This document shows positions 19,299 to 28,354 of a stretch of DNA of 64,000 nucleotides, one piece after another. The stretch spans positions 248,001 to 312,000 of the forward strand of contig NZ_QOKW01000004.1 of assembly GCF_008365375.1 (NCBI RefSeq), in the 5' to 3' direction. The notes under the pieces are model-generated. The model saw only the letters and a program-made list of their open reading frames with translations, was not told the origin of the DNA and searched no databases. A program made the translations under genes and the position numbers. Positions within the stretch are counted from its first letter, which is position 1; every line of letters starts with the position of its first letter. Origin of the DNA: Roseomonas genomospecies 6. Its GTDB lineage: Bacteria > Pseudomonadota > Alphaproteobacteria > Azospirillales > Azospirillaceae.

Positions 19299-20483
19299 AT
19301 GAGCCAGAATTCCGCATCCTCCGCACCCGCCAGCCGGCGGCGCCTGCGCCTGGGCATGGTCGGCGGCGGACCGGGGGCCTTCATCGGCGCCGTCCACCGC
19401 ATCGCCGCGCGGCTGGACGACCGGTACGAGCTGGTGGCCGGCGCCCTGTCGTCCGATCCGGAGCGCGCCCGCGCCGCCGGGGCCGAGCTGTTCCTGGCGC
19501 CCGACCGCTGCTACACGGACTTCCGCGCCATGGCCGCCGCCGAGGCCGCCCGGCCCGACGGCATCGACGTGGTGGCCATCGTCACCCCCAACCACCTCCA
19601 TTACCCGATGGCCACCGCCTTTCTGGAGGCCGGCATCCACGTCATCTGCGACAAGCCGCTGGTCAACACGGTGGAGGAGGCGGAAGCGCTGGTGGCGCTG
19701 GTGCGGGAAACCGGCCTCGTCTTCGTGCTGACCCACAATTACAGCGGCTACCCGATGATCCGGCAGGCCCGCGCCATGGTCGCCGCCGGGGCGCTGGGCG
19801 CCCTGCGGGTGATCCAGGCCGAATACGCGCAGGACTGGCTGGCGACCGCGGTGGAGCAGTCCGGCCAGAAGCAGGCGGTCTGGCGCACCGACCCGACGCG
19901 CGGCGGGGTCGCCGGGTCCATCGGCGACATCGGCACCCACGCCTTCCACCTCGCCGAGTTCGTGTCGGGCCTGCGCTGCACGGCGCTGGCCGCCGACCTC
20001 CAGAGCTTCGTTCCGGGCCGCCGGCTGGACGACAACGCCCACATCCTGATGCGCTACGAATCCGGCGTCCGCGGAACGCTGTGGGCCAGCCAGGTCTGCA
20101 CGGGAACCACCAACGGGCTGCGCCTGCGCCTGTTCGGCGAGGCGGGCGGGCTGGACTGGCACCAGGAGCAGCCGAACGAGCTGCGCTTCACCCCGCTGGG
20201 CGGGCCGACCCGCATCATCCAGCGCGCCGGGCCGGAGAGCTTGCCGGAGGCCACCGACATCTCCCGACTGCCCGCCGGCCATCCGGAAGGCTATCTGGAA
20301 GGCTTCGCCCAGATCTACCGGGACGCCGCCGACCGCATCGCCGCCGCGCTGGAAGGCCGCCAAGCGCCGACCGAAGCTCCCCTGCCGACCGTGGAGGACG
20401 GGCTGCGCGGCGTCCACTTCATCCACGGCGTGGTGGAGTCCAGCCGCCGCGACGCCGCCTGGGTCAGCCTGCCGGCGCCGTGA
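19299..20483 (+). CDS. Gfo/Idh/MocA-family NAD(P)-dependent oxidoreductase
   Basis: A 394-residue dehydrogenase. The Rossmann loop is GMVGGGPGAFIGAVHR near residue 18. The family motif CDKPLVNTVEEAEAL, with its catalytic lysine, and THNYSGYPM and GGVAGSIGDIGTHAFHLAEF follow. It probably oxidises a ring hydroxyl of the imported sugar or polyol and partners the isomerase before it. The substrate is unknown. It ends 9 bases from the convergent amino-acid ABC operon. Confidence 0.93.
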   Translation: MSQNSASSAPASRRRLRLGMVGGGPGAFIGAVHRIAARLDDRYELVAGALSSDPERARAAGAELFLAPDRCYTDFRAMAAAEAARPDGIDVVAIVTPNHLHYPMATAFLEAGIHVICDKPLVNTVEEAEALVALVRETGLVFVLTHNYSGYPMIRQARAMVAAGALGALRVIQAEYAQDWLATAVEQSGQKQAVWRTDPTRGGVAGSIGDIGTHAFHLAEFVSGLRCTALAADLQSFVPGRRLDDNAHILMRYESGVRGTLWASQVCTGTTNGLRLRLFGEAGGLDWHQEQPNELRFTPLGGPTRIIQRAGPESLPEATDISRLPAGHPEGYLEGFAQIYRDAADRIAAALEGRQAPTEAPLPTVEDGLRGVHFIHGVVESSRRDAAWVSLPAP

Positions 20484-20492
20484 CCCGCACCG

Positions 20493-21227
20493 TCAGACGA
20501 CCAGTTGCGCGCCCAGGAACTGCCGGAGTTCCGGGGTGCGCGGGTTGCCGAACACCTCCTCCGGCGGGCCGATCTCGTGCACGCGGCCCTGATGCATGAA
20601 GACGACCCGGTCGCAGACCTCGCGGGCGAAGCGCATCTCGTGGGTCACCATCATCAGCGTCATGCCGTCGGCGGCCAGTTCCTTCACCACCGCCAGCACC
20701 TCGTTCACCAGCTCCGGGTCCAGCGCGGAGGTGATCTCGTCGCACAGCAGGGCCATCGGCTGCATGGACAGCGCCCGCGCGATGGCGACACGCTGCTGCT
20801 GACCGCCGGAAAGCTGGTCGGGGTAGGCGTCGAACTTGTGGCCCAAGCCCACCCGCTCCAGCATGCGGCGGGCCATGGCCTCCGCCTCGTCCTTCGGCGT
20901 CTTCTTGACGACCATCTGCGACAGCATGACGTTGCGCCCCGCCGACAGGTGCGGGAACAGGTTGAACTGCTGGAAGATCATGCCGACCTTCAGCCGCAGC
21001 GCCTTCAGGTGGAGGTCGTCGTCGATGAGCTGGGCGCCGGCCACCATGATCGAGCCGTCGTCGATCATCTCCAGCCCGTTGACGCAGCGCAGAAGCGTGC
21101 TCTTGCCCGACCCGCTCTTGCCGATGATGGCGACGACCTCGCCGCGCCCGACGTCCAGGTTGATCCCCTTCAGGACTTCGACGTCGCCGAAGCGCTTCTT
21201 CACCTCAGTGATCGCGATGAGCGACAT
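20493..21227 (-). CDS. Polar amino-acid ABC transporter ATP-binding protein
   Basis: A 244-residue ATPase of the HisP/GlnQ type. Walker A is GKSGSGKST, the signature is LSGGQQQR and Walker B is ALLCDEITSALDPE. The H-loop is VTHEMRFAREV. It powers the importer formed by the two permeases upstream and the family-3 binding protein. It is the last gene of a minus-strand operon that starts with the GntR regulator and overlaps the second permease gene by 23 bases. Confidence 0.95.
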   Translation of the reverse strand: MSLIAITEVKKRFGDVEVLKGINLDVGRGEVVAIIGKSGSGKSTLLRCVNGLEMIDDGSIMVAGAQLIDDDLHLKALRLKVGMIFQQFNLFPHLSAGRNVMLSQMVVKKTPKDEAEAMARRMLERVGLGHKFDAYPDQLSGGQQQRVAIARALSMQPMALLCDEITSALDPELVNEVLAVVKELAADGMTLMMVTHEMRFAREVCDRVVFMHQGRVHEIGPPEEVFGNPRTPELRQFLGAQLVV

Positions 21228-21864
21228 TGAGCTTCCTTTCCAGAATCTGGCTGCTCTTGGACAGGGGCCAGCACAGCGCGAAGTAGATCAGGGCGACCAG
21301 CCCGTAGACGGTGAAGGGCTCGAAGGTCGCGTTGGTGACGACCGTCCCGGCCTTGGACAGCTCCACGAAGCCGATGATCGAGGTCAGCGCCGTGCCCTTC
21401 ACCACCTGCACGGAAAAGCCGACGGTGGGCGGGACAGCGACCCGCACCGCCTGGGGCAGGATCACGTAGCGCATCTGCTGGACATAGCCCATGCCGAGGC
21501 TGGCCGACGCCTCCCACTGGCCGCGGGCGACCGATTCCACGCAGCCGCGCCAGATCTCCACCAGGAAGGCCGCCGTCCACAGGATCAGCGCCAGCCCGGC
21601 GGCCAGCCAGGCCGGAACGTCGATGCCGAACAGACCAAGCCCGAAGAAGGCGAGGAAGAGCTGCATCAGCAGAGGCGTGCCCTGGAACAGCTCGACATAG
21701 CCCTGGACGAACATCCGTCCGACCCGCGCCTTGCCGATCCGCAGATAGAGCAGCGCCATCCCCAGCAGCCCGCCGCCGATGAAGGAAACCAGCGAGAGGA
21801 CCACCGTCCAGCGCGCCGCCAGCAGCAGGTTGCGCAGGATGTCCCAGAGGGTGAAGGTCATCAT
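21205..21864 (-). CDS. Amino-acid ABC transporter permease
   Basis: A 219-residue HisM/GlnP-type permease with about five membrane helices and the family loop EIWRGCVESVARGQWEASAS. This is followed by VILPQAVRVAVPPT. The chosen ATG at 21864 overlaps the stop of the other permease by 4 bases. It forms the membrane pore with that permease. The longer frame upstream is a shadow of the neighbouring gene. Confidence 0.93.
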   Translation of the reverse strand: MMTFTLWDILRNLLLAARWTVVLSLVSFIGGGLLGMALLYLRIGKARVGRMFVQGYVELFQGTPLLMQLFLAFFGLGLFGIDVPAWLAAGLALILWTAAFLVEIWRGCVESVARGQWEASASLGMGYVQQMRYVILPQAVRVAVPPTVGFSVQVVKGTALTSIIGFVELSKAGTVVTNATFEPFTVYGLVALIYFALCWPLSKSSQILERKLNVAHRDH

Positions 21865-22532
21865 CGCGCGGCCCTCCGCGGGAACAGCATCTTCCCGACG
21901 CCGCGCAGCGCCTGCCGCAGCGCCAGCGCCAGCAGCAGATAGAGGCCGGTGGTCAGGAAATAGCTCTCGAAGGCGCGGAAGGTGCGGGACTGGATGAAGT
22001 TGGCGGCGAAGGTGATGTCCTCCGCCGCGATCTGCGACACCACCGCCGACCCCAGCATGACGATGACGATCTGCGACGACAGCGCCGGCCAGATCCGTTG
22101 CAGCGCCGGAATCAGAACGACGTGGCGGAAGGTCTCGAACCGCGTCATGGCGAGGCTGGCCCCGGCCTCGAACTGGCCGCGCGGGGTGGCCTCGATGCCG
22201 GCGCGGATGATCTCGCCGCTGTAGGCGCCGAGGTTGACGACCATCGCCAGCACCGCGGCCTGGAATTCCGACATCTGCACGCCCAGCGACGGCAGGCCGA
22301 AGAAGATGAAGAAAAGCTGGATCAGGAAGGGCGTGTTGCGGATCAGCTCGACATAGGCGACGACCGGCGGGCGCAGCCAGCGCGGGCCGAGCGACCGCGT
22401 CCAGGCGCAGGCGATGCCCAGCGCCACCCCGAGCAGCGTGCCGATCAGGGTCAGTTCGACCGTCGTCAGCAGGCCCTTCAGGATGACGGGCCAGTATTCG
22501 GCGATCCACGAATAATCGAAACGGTAGGTCAT
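21861..22532 (-). CDS. Amino-acid ABC transporter permease
   Basis: A 223-residue HisQ/GlnP-type permease. The family motif is YSGEIIRAGIEATPRGQFEA, followed by ALQRIWPALSSQ. About five hydrophobic helices are present, and the early ELIRNTPFLIQLFFIFFG segment is typical. It pairs with the next permease (4-base overlap). It lies 80 bases after the binding-protein gene. Confidence 0.94.
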   Translation of the reverse strand: MTYRFDYSWIAEYWPVILKGLLTTVELTLIGTLLGVALGIACAWTRSLGPRWLRPPVVAYVELIRNTPFLIQLFFIFFGLPSLGVQMSEFQAAVLAMVVNLGAYSGEIIRAGIEATPRGQFEAGASLAMTRFETFRHVVLIPALQRIWPALSSQIVIVMLGSAVVSQIAAEDITFAANFIQSRTFRAFESYFLTTGLYLLLALALRQALRGVGKMLFPRRAAR

Positions 22533-22612
22533 GCGGCCCTCCGGTCAGCCTCCCCGTCCGCCGGGGCACCGCGGGGGCCGAAGCCGCCCGCGGCGCCCCG
22601 GCTCCATCGTCG

Positions 22613-23404
22613 TCAGAGGTCCTTGGGCAGGTCGGCGGACAGCCACTTCTGCGCGATGGCGTTCAGGGAGCCGTCGGCCTTGGCCGCCGCCAGGATGCCG
22701 TTCAGCTTCTCCAGCAGGGCGGGCTGCTCCTTGCTCAGGCCGATGTAGCAGGGGGAGTTCTTGATGAGGAACTTCAGCTCCGGCCGCTTCGGCGGGTTGC
22801 GGGCGAGGATCGCCGCCGCCACGACGTTGCCGGTCGCCACCACTTCGACCTGACCGGACAGGAAGGCGGAGATGGTGCCGTTGTTGTCCTCGTACCGCTT
22901 GATGACCGCGTCGGCCGGGGCGATCTTGGTCAGCTCCAGATCCTCGATGGCGCCGCGGGTCACGCCGACGCTCTTGCCGGCCAAATCCTCCGGCTTCGCC
23001 GCGGCCACGCCCGCCGGGGCGAAGACGCCGTTGAAGAAGGGCGCGTAGGCGTCGGTGAAGTCGATGACCTTCTCGCGCTCGGCGTTCTTGCCAAGGCTGG
23101 AGATCACCAGATCGACCTTGTTGGTCTGCAGGAAGGGGATGCGGTTGGCGCTGGTCACCGGCACCAGTTCCACCTTCACACCCATCTTGGCGCCGATCAG
23201 CTTCGCCACGTCGATGTCGTAGCCGAGCGGGGTCATGTCCGGGCCGACCGAACCGAAGGGCGGGAAGTCCTGCGGGACGGCGACGCGCAGCGTGCCGCGC
23301 GTGGTGATGTCCTGAAGGGCGTCGGCCCGCGCCGCGGGGGCCTGGGCGATGGAAAGACCGGCGACGGCGGCGACGGCCAGGGCGAGCAGGGTCCTGCGCT
23401 TCAT
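22613..23404 (-). CDS. Amino-acid ABC transporter substrate-binding protein (family 3)
   Basis: A 263-residue periplasmic protein with signal peptide MKRRTLLALAVAAVAGLS cut near ARA-DAL. It has the family-3 pattern GTLRVAVPQDFPPFG, GYDIDVAKLIGAKMG, VDLVISSLGKNAEREKVIDF and AQKWLSADL. GGAGGAG lies ten bases upstream of the ATG. It delivers a polar amino acid or similar small ligand to the permeases. The ligand is not predictable. It follows the GntR gene by 46 bases. Confidence 0.94.
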   Translation of the reverse strand: MKRRTLLALAVAAVAGLSIAQAPAARADALQDITTRGTLRVAVPQDFPPFGSVGPDMTPLGYDIDVAKLIGAKMGVKVELVPVTSANRIPFLQTNKVDLVISSLGKNAEREKVIDFTDAYAPFFNGVFAPAGVAAAKPEDLAGKSVGVTRGAIEDLELTKIAPADAVIKRYEDNNGTISAFLSGQVEVVATGNVVAAAILARNPPKRPELKFLIKNSPCYIGLSKEQPALLEKLNGILAAAKADGSLNAIAQKWLSADLPKDL

Positions 23405-23450
23405 GTCTCTAACTCCTCCGGTTTTGGATGGAATGGGTTGGTTGAAAGGG

Positions 23451-24128
23451 TCAGGCGGGGGCACCGGGCGAGAGGATCTCGCGCAGGCCGGCCAGGGGAT
23501 CGGGGGCGGCGAGGAGGTCGAGACCGTCCTCGACACGCCGGATGTGCTCGTCCATCAGCCGCGCGGCCCCGTCGAAATCGCCGTCGGCCAGCAGCGTCAC
23601 GATGCCGGCGTGGTCGTCGCTGGACGCGGCGGCGTCCTGGTCGGACTGGTAGAGCATCGAGACCAGCGTCGTGCGCGCGGTCAGGTCGCGCAGGATGTCG
23701 GTCAGGAAGGGGTTGCCGAAGGCGTGGGCAAGGTGGATGTGGAAGTCACCCAGCAGGCAGGTGCGCGACCCGACATGGCCGGTCCGGAGCGCCTGCCGCT
23801 CCTCCTCCACATGGGCGCGCAGGTGGGCGACGGCCTCGCCCGGCAGCGCCTGCAAATCGCGCAGCATCCCGGTCTCGACCACCCGCCGCGCCTGGAAGGC
23901 GGCGCGCGCCTCCGTCGCCGAGGGCTCCACGACGAACCAGCCGCGCCGGGCGCTGACATGGACGATGCCGCGCGTCTCCAGCCGCATCATGGCCTCACGC
24001 ACACGAGTGCGGGAGACGCCGTAGACCTCCGCCAGCTTCGCCTCGCCCAGCCGGGTGCCGGGCCGCAGCCGCCCGCCCAGGATGGCGGAGATCACGCTGT
24101 CTTCGATGCTGTCGGGAAGCTGGGTCAT
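23451..24128 (-). CDS. GntR-family (FadR subfamily) regulator
   Basis: A 225-residue regulator. The N-terminal winged helix reads LGEAKLAEVYGVSRTRVREAM, then RLETRGIVHVSARRGWFV. The all-helical FCD ligand domain follows, with metal-binding-type histidines (DFHIHLAHAFGNPFL, DDHAGIVTLL). It heads the operon of the amino-acid importer and has a perfect palindrome of the GntR type just upstream, so it likely represses its own operon. The effector is probably the transported compound, by inference. Confidence 0.93.
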   Translation of the reverse strand: MTQLPDSIEDSVISAILGGRLRPGTRLGEAKLAEVYGVSRTRVREAMMRLETRGIVHVSARRGWFVVEPSATEARAAFQARRVVETGMLRDLQALPGEAVAHLRAHVEEERQALRTGHVGSRTCLLGDFHIHLAHAFGNPFLTDILRDLTARTTLVSMLYQSDQDAAASSDDHAGIVTLLADGDFDGAARLMDEHIRRVEDGLDLLAAPDPLAGLREILSPGAPA

Positions 24129-24144
24129 CAGGCTGCCGCACCAA

Positions 24145-24158
24145 TCTTGTATACAAGA
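24145..24158. promoter_or_regulatory. GntR operator
   Basis: TCTTGTATACAAGA is a perfect 14-bp palindrome containing the TTGTATACAA form expected for FadR-subfamily regulators. It sits 16 bases before the GntR start codon. A partial second copy, ATGCACAAGA, lies near 24261, closer to the divergent dehydrogenase gene, so the regulator might act on both sides. Confidence 0.65.
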
Positions 24159-24429
24159 CTGTTGAGCAAGCGGCGTGCCAGCCGGAACGGCGCGGAATTG
24201 CAGGACCTCCGGCGAAGGAATGATTAATAGACGGGCAATCTTCCGACCTGATTAAACCTTATGCACAAGATTGCGGCGCCGCTCCGTTACGGTTACGCCT
24301 GGAGGCAGGGACGGCGGCGGACAGGACGGAACCTTCGGCTGCGAAATCCAGTTGGGCTTGGGGCATCCCGCTGCCGCAAAGAGGACAGGCCGGGCCGGCC
24401 CCTTCCCACCACCCGCTACGGAGCCCCGC

Positions 24430-25602
24430 ATGAAAGCCCTGGTCTGGCACGGCACCGCCGACGTCCGTTACGACACCGTCCCCGACCCGGAGATCGAGCA
24501 GCCTCGCGACGCCATCGTCAAGGTCACGTCCTGCGCCATCTGCGGTTCGGATCTGCATCTCTACGACCACTTCATGCCCGGCATGGAGAAGGGCGACATC
24601 CTGGGCCACGAGTTCATGGGCGAGGTCGTGGATGTCGGCGCCGAGGCCAAGGGCGCGCTGAAGGTGGGCGACCGCGTCGTCGTTCCCTTCACCATCTGGT
24701 GCGGCGAGTGCGAGCAGTGCCGCCGCGGCAACTATTCGGTCTGCGAGCGCTCCAACCGCAACAAGGCGATGGCCGACAAGCTGTTCGGCCACGCCACCGC
24801 CGGGCTGTTCGGCTACACCCACCTGACCGGCGGCTATGCGGGCGGGCAGGCGGAGTATGTGCGCGTCCCCTTCGCCGACCGCACCCATGTGAAGATCCCG
24901 GACGGGCTGACCGACGAGCAGGTTCTGTTCCTGGGCGACATCTTCCCCACCGGCTGGCAGGCCGCGGCGCAGTGCGACATCCAGCCGACCGACACGGTGG
25001 CGATCTGGGGCTGCGGCCCGGTCGGGCAGATGACGATCCGCAGCGCCATCCTCTTGGGCGCCAAGCAGGTCATCGCCATCGACCGCGTGCCCGAGCGCCT
25101 GTCCATGGCCAAGGCCGGCGGCGCCATCACCATCAACTTCGAAGAGGAAAGCGTCGTCGAGCGGCTGAACGAGCTGACCGGCGGCAAGGGTCCGGAGAAG
25201 TGCATCGACGCGGTCGGCATGGAGGCCCACGCCACCGCCACGCTGGATTCCATGTACGACCGCGCCAAGCAGGCGCTGATGCTGGAATCCGACCGGGCGC
25301 ATGTGCTGCGCGAGATGATGTATGTCTGCCGTCCGGCGGGCACCCTGTCGATCCCCGGCGTCTATGGCGGGCTGATCGACAAGGTTCCGTTCGGCATGTC
25401 GATGAACAAGGGCCTGACCTGGCGCATGGGGCAGACCCACGTCAACCGCTGGACCGACGACCTGCTGCGCCGCATCCAGGAAGGCCAGATCGACCCGTCC
25501 TTCGTCATCACCCACACCGTGGGGCTGGAAGACGGGCCGGGCATGTACCAGACCTTCCGCGACAAGCAGGACGGCTGCATCAAGGTCGTGCTCAAGCCGT
25601 AA
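24430..25602 (+). CDS. Zinc-dependent alcohol/formaldehyde dehydrogenase-like protein
   Basis: A 390-residue medium-chain dehydrogenase. Catalytic zinc ligands are C38 (CAICGSD), H60 and E61 (GHEFMGEV). Structural zinc ligands are C91, C94, C97 and C105. The NAD loop is GCGPVG at 194-199. The insert between these and the C-terminal half ([17 protein letters not shown]) is typical of the glutathione-independent formaldehyde-dehydrogenase-like branch. The aldehyde or alcohol used is unknown. The long frame before the ATG at 24430 is ignored because it reads through promoter DNA. It is followed after 11 bases by a small membrane-protein gene. Confidence 0.9.
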   Translation: MKALVWHGTADVRYDTVPDPEIEQPRDAIVKVTSCAICGSDLHLYDHFMPGMEKGDILGHEFMGEVVDVGAEAKGALKVGDRVVVPFTIWCGECEQCRRGNYSVCERSNRNKAMADKLFGHATAGLFGYTHLTGGYAGGQAEYVRVPFADRTHVKIPDGLTDEQVLFLGDIFPTGWQAAAQCDIQPTDTVAIWGCGPVGQMTIRSAILLGAKQVIAIDRVPERLSMAKAGGAITINFEEESVVERLNELTGGKGPEKCIDAVGMEAHATATLDSMYDRAKQALMLESDRAHVLREMMYVCRPAGTLSIPGVYGGLIDKVPFGMSMNKGLTWRMGQTHVNRWTDDLLRRIQEGQIDPSFVITHTVGLEDGPGMYQTFRDKQDGCIKVVLKP

Positions 25603-25613
25603 GGAGAACCGGA

Positions 25614-26141
25614 ATGGCTTACTATCGCCGGAATTCGTCCGCGGACCGGATGGCGCGCGGCCTGGGCTGGTTCAGCATCGGCCTGGGCGTCGCGGAACTG
25701 GTGGCCGGGCGCCGGATCGCCCGCTGGATGGGAATGGAGGATCAGGCCGGCCTCATCCGCGCCTATGGCGCGCGCGAGGTGGCGACCGGCGTCGGCCTGC
25801 TGGCGATGGGCGATGCCCGTCCCTGGATGTGGGGACGGATCGCCGGGGACGCGCTGGACATCGCCACGCTGGCGGCGGCGCACCGCGACGGCAACCCGCG
25901 CCGGGAGAACGTCGCCACGGCGCTGGGCGCGGTCGCGGCGGTGACGGCGTTCGACGTGCTCTGCACGGCGATGCTGCACCGGGAAGAGACGGCGGCCTGG
26001 ACACCGGCCCGCGACTACAGCGACCGCAGCGGCCTGCCCCGTCCGCCGGGCGCGATGCGGGGCGCCGCGAAGGACGCCCCGATTCCCGCCGACATGCTCA
26101 CCCCGGAGATCATGCGGTTCGAGCCGGCCAGGATTTCATAG
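25614..26141 (+). CDS. Small membrane protein co-transcribed with the dehydrogenase
   Basis: A 175-residue protein with three to four weakly hydrophobic segments (LGWFSIGLGVAELVAG, AREVATGVGLLAMG, NVATALGAVAAVTAF). The C-terminal 45 residues are Pro/Arg-rich and soluble-looking. AAGGAGAACCGG lies just before the ATG. Proteins of this shape often follow zinc dehydrogenases of this branch and are called cyclase/dehydrase-associated, but no activity is established. It ends 2 bases from the convergent iron operon. Confidence 0.75.
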   Translation: MAYYRRNSSADRMARGLGWFSIGLGVAELVAGRRIARWMGMEDQAGLIRAYGAREVATGVGLLAMGDARPWMWGRIAGDALDIATLAAAHRDGNPRRENVATALGAVAAVTAFDVLCTAMLHREETAAWTPARDYSDRSGLPRPPGAMRGAAKDAPIPADMLTPEIMRFEPARIS

Positions 26142-26143
26142 AA

Positions 26144-26434
26144 TCACGACGGAGGGCGCGACCGTCTCCGTGTCCAGGCGATGATCGCGGCATGCACGAT
26201 CCCGGCGCCCAGGCTGGTGTGCCCGCTGAACATGACGAGGCCGAGCGCCCAGCCCTGCCACGCCACGAGACCGCCCAGCGCGCCCAGCAGGGCGGCGGCC
26301 CCGCCGACGCGCAGGGCGACCGTGGCAGGGGTCGGCAGGGGCCGCCCGAACAGGTCGCGCTGCGGGCGGTCCATCGCGAAGGCCAGCGCGGCGAACCCCG
26401 TCAGGCACAGGATGAAGGACGTCAGGTGGATCAT
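26144..26434 (-). CDS. DUF3325-type small membrane protein
   Basis: A 96-residue protein with three hydrophobic segments and the middle motif MDRPQRDLFGRPLPTP, which marks the DUF3325 family. It is the last gene of the iron operon and overlaps the PepSY gene by 4 bases. The family is found next to PepSY proteins in siderophore regions. Its role is unknown, with help to the reductase the usual guess. Confidence 0.8.
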   Translation of the reverse strand: MIHLTSFILCLTGFAALAFAMDRPQRDLFGRPLPTPATVALRVGGAAALLGALGGLVAWQGWALGLVMFSGHTSLGAGIVHAAIIAWTRRRSRPPS

Positions 26435-28059
26435 GGTCTTCCCTCGCGCAGAACGGCGCCGTTGACGGGCTCGCGGACCGGCTTGCGCGCGGGGCGGAGC
26501 GTGGGCTGGTGCCTGTCCGTGCGGACCGCCAGGACGGCGTGAAGCGCGGCCAGAACCCAACACATCGCGTCCATGCCGATGAACACCCAGTCGCCCTCGC
26601 CCAGGCTGCGCCAGAGCGGCCTGTGCGTGGTGACGGCGTTGAGTACGGGCAGCAGAGCCAGAAGCGCCGCGCCCAGCCACAACTGCTCCACCCAGGCCCT
26701 CTTGGCCGGACGCAGCACGGCGTGCGCCAGCGTCAGCCCCCAGACGATGAAGAAGGCGTGGATTTCCCAGTTGGCGCGATCCGCCAGCGTCGCCGGCAGC
26801 AGCCGGTTGGCCCACAGGAAGCCCGTCATGGCGACCGACAGTCCGGCGATGCCGGCGATGTTCAGCCGCTCCACGACGTGGAATCCGAAGTAGGGGCGGG
26901 CCGGATCGGGCAGCTTCTGCCGGCGCTTCACGGTCCACATCACCAGACCGGTGCCCACCATGGCGGTGCCCGCGAGGCTGACGAGGAAATAGAGCCAGCG
27001 CGTCACGCTGTCGCTGAAACGCCCCAGATGCAGGGCATAGAGCACGCCGCGAGTCTCTGCCGCGGCCCCCACCCCTTCATGGACTGCCAGCAGCTTTCCG
27101 GTGGCGCCCTCGAACTCCAGATACTGCGGACTCATGGAGACGCGCCCGCCGTCCCCGCGCGACACCGCCACCCGCGACGCCGCGTCGCCCGGATGGGTGG
27201 CGGTCACCCGGCCCACATTGTCGCGGCCCCAGCGCTCCTGCGCCTGCCGGACCATCGCCTCGACCGACGCGAGCGGCGCCTTTTCGCCGCTGGGCTTGCC
27301 CGGCTGGATGAAGGCGCTGAGTTCGGCGCTGAGCTGCTGGCTTTCCGCCGGGGTCTTGATCGCCGCCTGCTCGCCCCACGGCATGTAGAGCGCCATCAGC
27401 GTCACCAGCCCCGTGTAGGTGATCATGGCGTGGAACGGCAGCCCGAAGACCGACAGGGCGTTGTGCGCGTCGAGCCACGAGCGCTGCCCCTTGCCCCAGC
27501 GGAAGGTGAAGAAATCGACGAAGATCTTCTTGTGGGTGATGACCCCGCTGACGATGGCCACCAGCATGAACATGGCCGCGACACCGGCGATCCAGCGTCC
27601 CCAGACCACCGGCATGTAGTGGAACTGGAAATGGAAGCGGTAGAAGAAGTCGCCGCCCAGCGTCCCGCGCGAGGACACCGTCCGGCCGGTCTCCGGGTCG
27701 AAGTTGCCCTCGCCGAACGCGCGCTGCCCCGGAGTACCCCCGGCGGTGCGCCAGAAGGCGTAGACGCTGTTGTTGCGGGCGTCCGGCAGGCGCAGGCTCC
27801 ATTGCGGGCTGCCCAGCGCGATGGCGCCGAGTTCATCGGCGACGCGCTGGGCCACCCGGGCCTGATCCGGGACCCCGCTCTGCGCCGGCAGCTCCGGGCG
27901 CATCCATTGGGACAGCTCGTCCTTGAAGTAGGACACCGTCCCGGTGAGGAACATGGCGTAGAGCACCCAGCCGAGCAGAAGCCCGACCCAGGTGTGCAGG
28001 TCGGACATGCTCTGGCGGAGTCCGCGCCCGGCAAGGGTCGCTTCCTGATCCGTCTTCAC
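26431..28059 (-). CDS. PepSY-associated TM protein, siderophore-iron reductase type
   Basis: A 542-residue inner-membrane protein of the PepSY_TM family. The first helix begins DLHTWVGLLLGWVLYAMFLTG, followed by a large periplasmic part. Next come FHFQFHYMPVVWGRWIAG and a helix of the form AMFMLVAIVSGVITHKKIFVDFFTFRWGKG. LHLGRFSDSVTRWLYFLVSLAG starts the C-terminal set. Conserved histidines in helices suit haem binding. FpvG and FoxB of this family reduce iron-siderophores. By analogy this one would release iron taken up by the TonB receptor upstream. The start is a GTG at 28059 with GGGGAG upstream. Confidence 0.88.
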   Translation of the reverse strand: MKTDQEATLAGRGLRQSMSDLHTWVGLLLGWVLYAMFLTGTVSYFKDELSQWMRPELPAQSGVPDQARVAQRVADELGAIALGSPQWSLRLPDARNNSVYAFWRTAGGTPGQRAFGEGNFDPETGRTVSSRGTLGGDFFYRFHFQFHYMPVVWGRWIAGVAAMFMLVAIVSGVITHKKIFVDFFTFRWGKGQRSWLDAHNALSVFGLPFHAMITYTGLVTLMALYMPWGEQAAIKTPAESQQLSAELSAFIQPGKPSGEKAPLASVEAMVRQAQERWGRDNVGRVTATHPGDAASRVAVSRGDGGRVSMSPQYLEFEGATGKLLAVHEGVGAAAETRGVLYALHLGRFSDSVTRWLYFLVSLAGTAMVGTGLVMWTVKRRQKLPDPARPYFGFHVVERLNIAGIAGLSVAMTGFLWANRLLPATLADRANWEIHAFFIVWGLTLAHAVLRPAKRAWVEQLWLGAALLALLPVLNAVTTHRPLWRSLGEGDWVFIGMDAMCWVLAALHAVLAVRTDRHQPTLRPARKPVREPVNGAVLREGRP

Positions 28060-28072
28060 GCTCGGCTCCCCA

Positions 28073-28354
28073 TCACCAGACCGACCACGCCGCCAGCGCG
28101 AGCGGTGCTGCCACGACAAGCAGGCCCGCCCAGGCGCGAAGGGCGCTGCGGACCGCGAAGACCCAGATCACGGCACCGGCGTAGATCACGAAGCTCGCCA
28201 ACTGGCCGGTGAGCACCGCCGGCGGCTTGCTCATGGGAAGCGCCAGCACCGCCACGCTGGCGAGCGCTGCCAGCGCATAGCCGCCGAACAGGGCGGCGGC
28301 TATGCGCGACGCGAGCGGGCCAAACCGGTGGACCCAACCGGCCACGGCGATCAC
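28073..28354 (-). CDS. DUF3649-type small membrane protein
   Basis: A 93-residue protein with three hydrophobic segments, starting MIAVAGWVHRFGPLASRIAAALFGGYALAALA when read in parts. This form matches DUF3649 proteins that accompany PepSY reductases. It overlaps DUF4198 by 4 bases and precedes the PepSY gene by 13. No activity is known. Confidence 0.75.
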   Translation of the reverse strand: MIAVAGWVHRFGPLASRIAAALFGGYALAALASVAVLALPMSKPPAVLTGQLASFVIYAGAVIWVFAVRSALRAWAGLLVVAAPLALAAWSVW

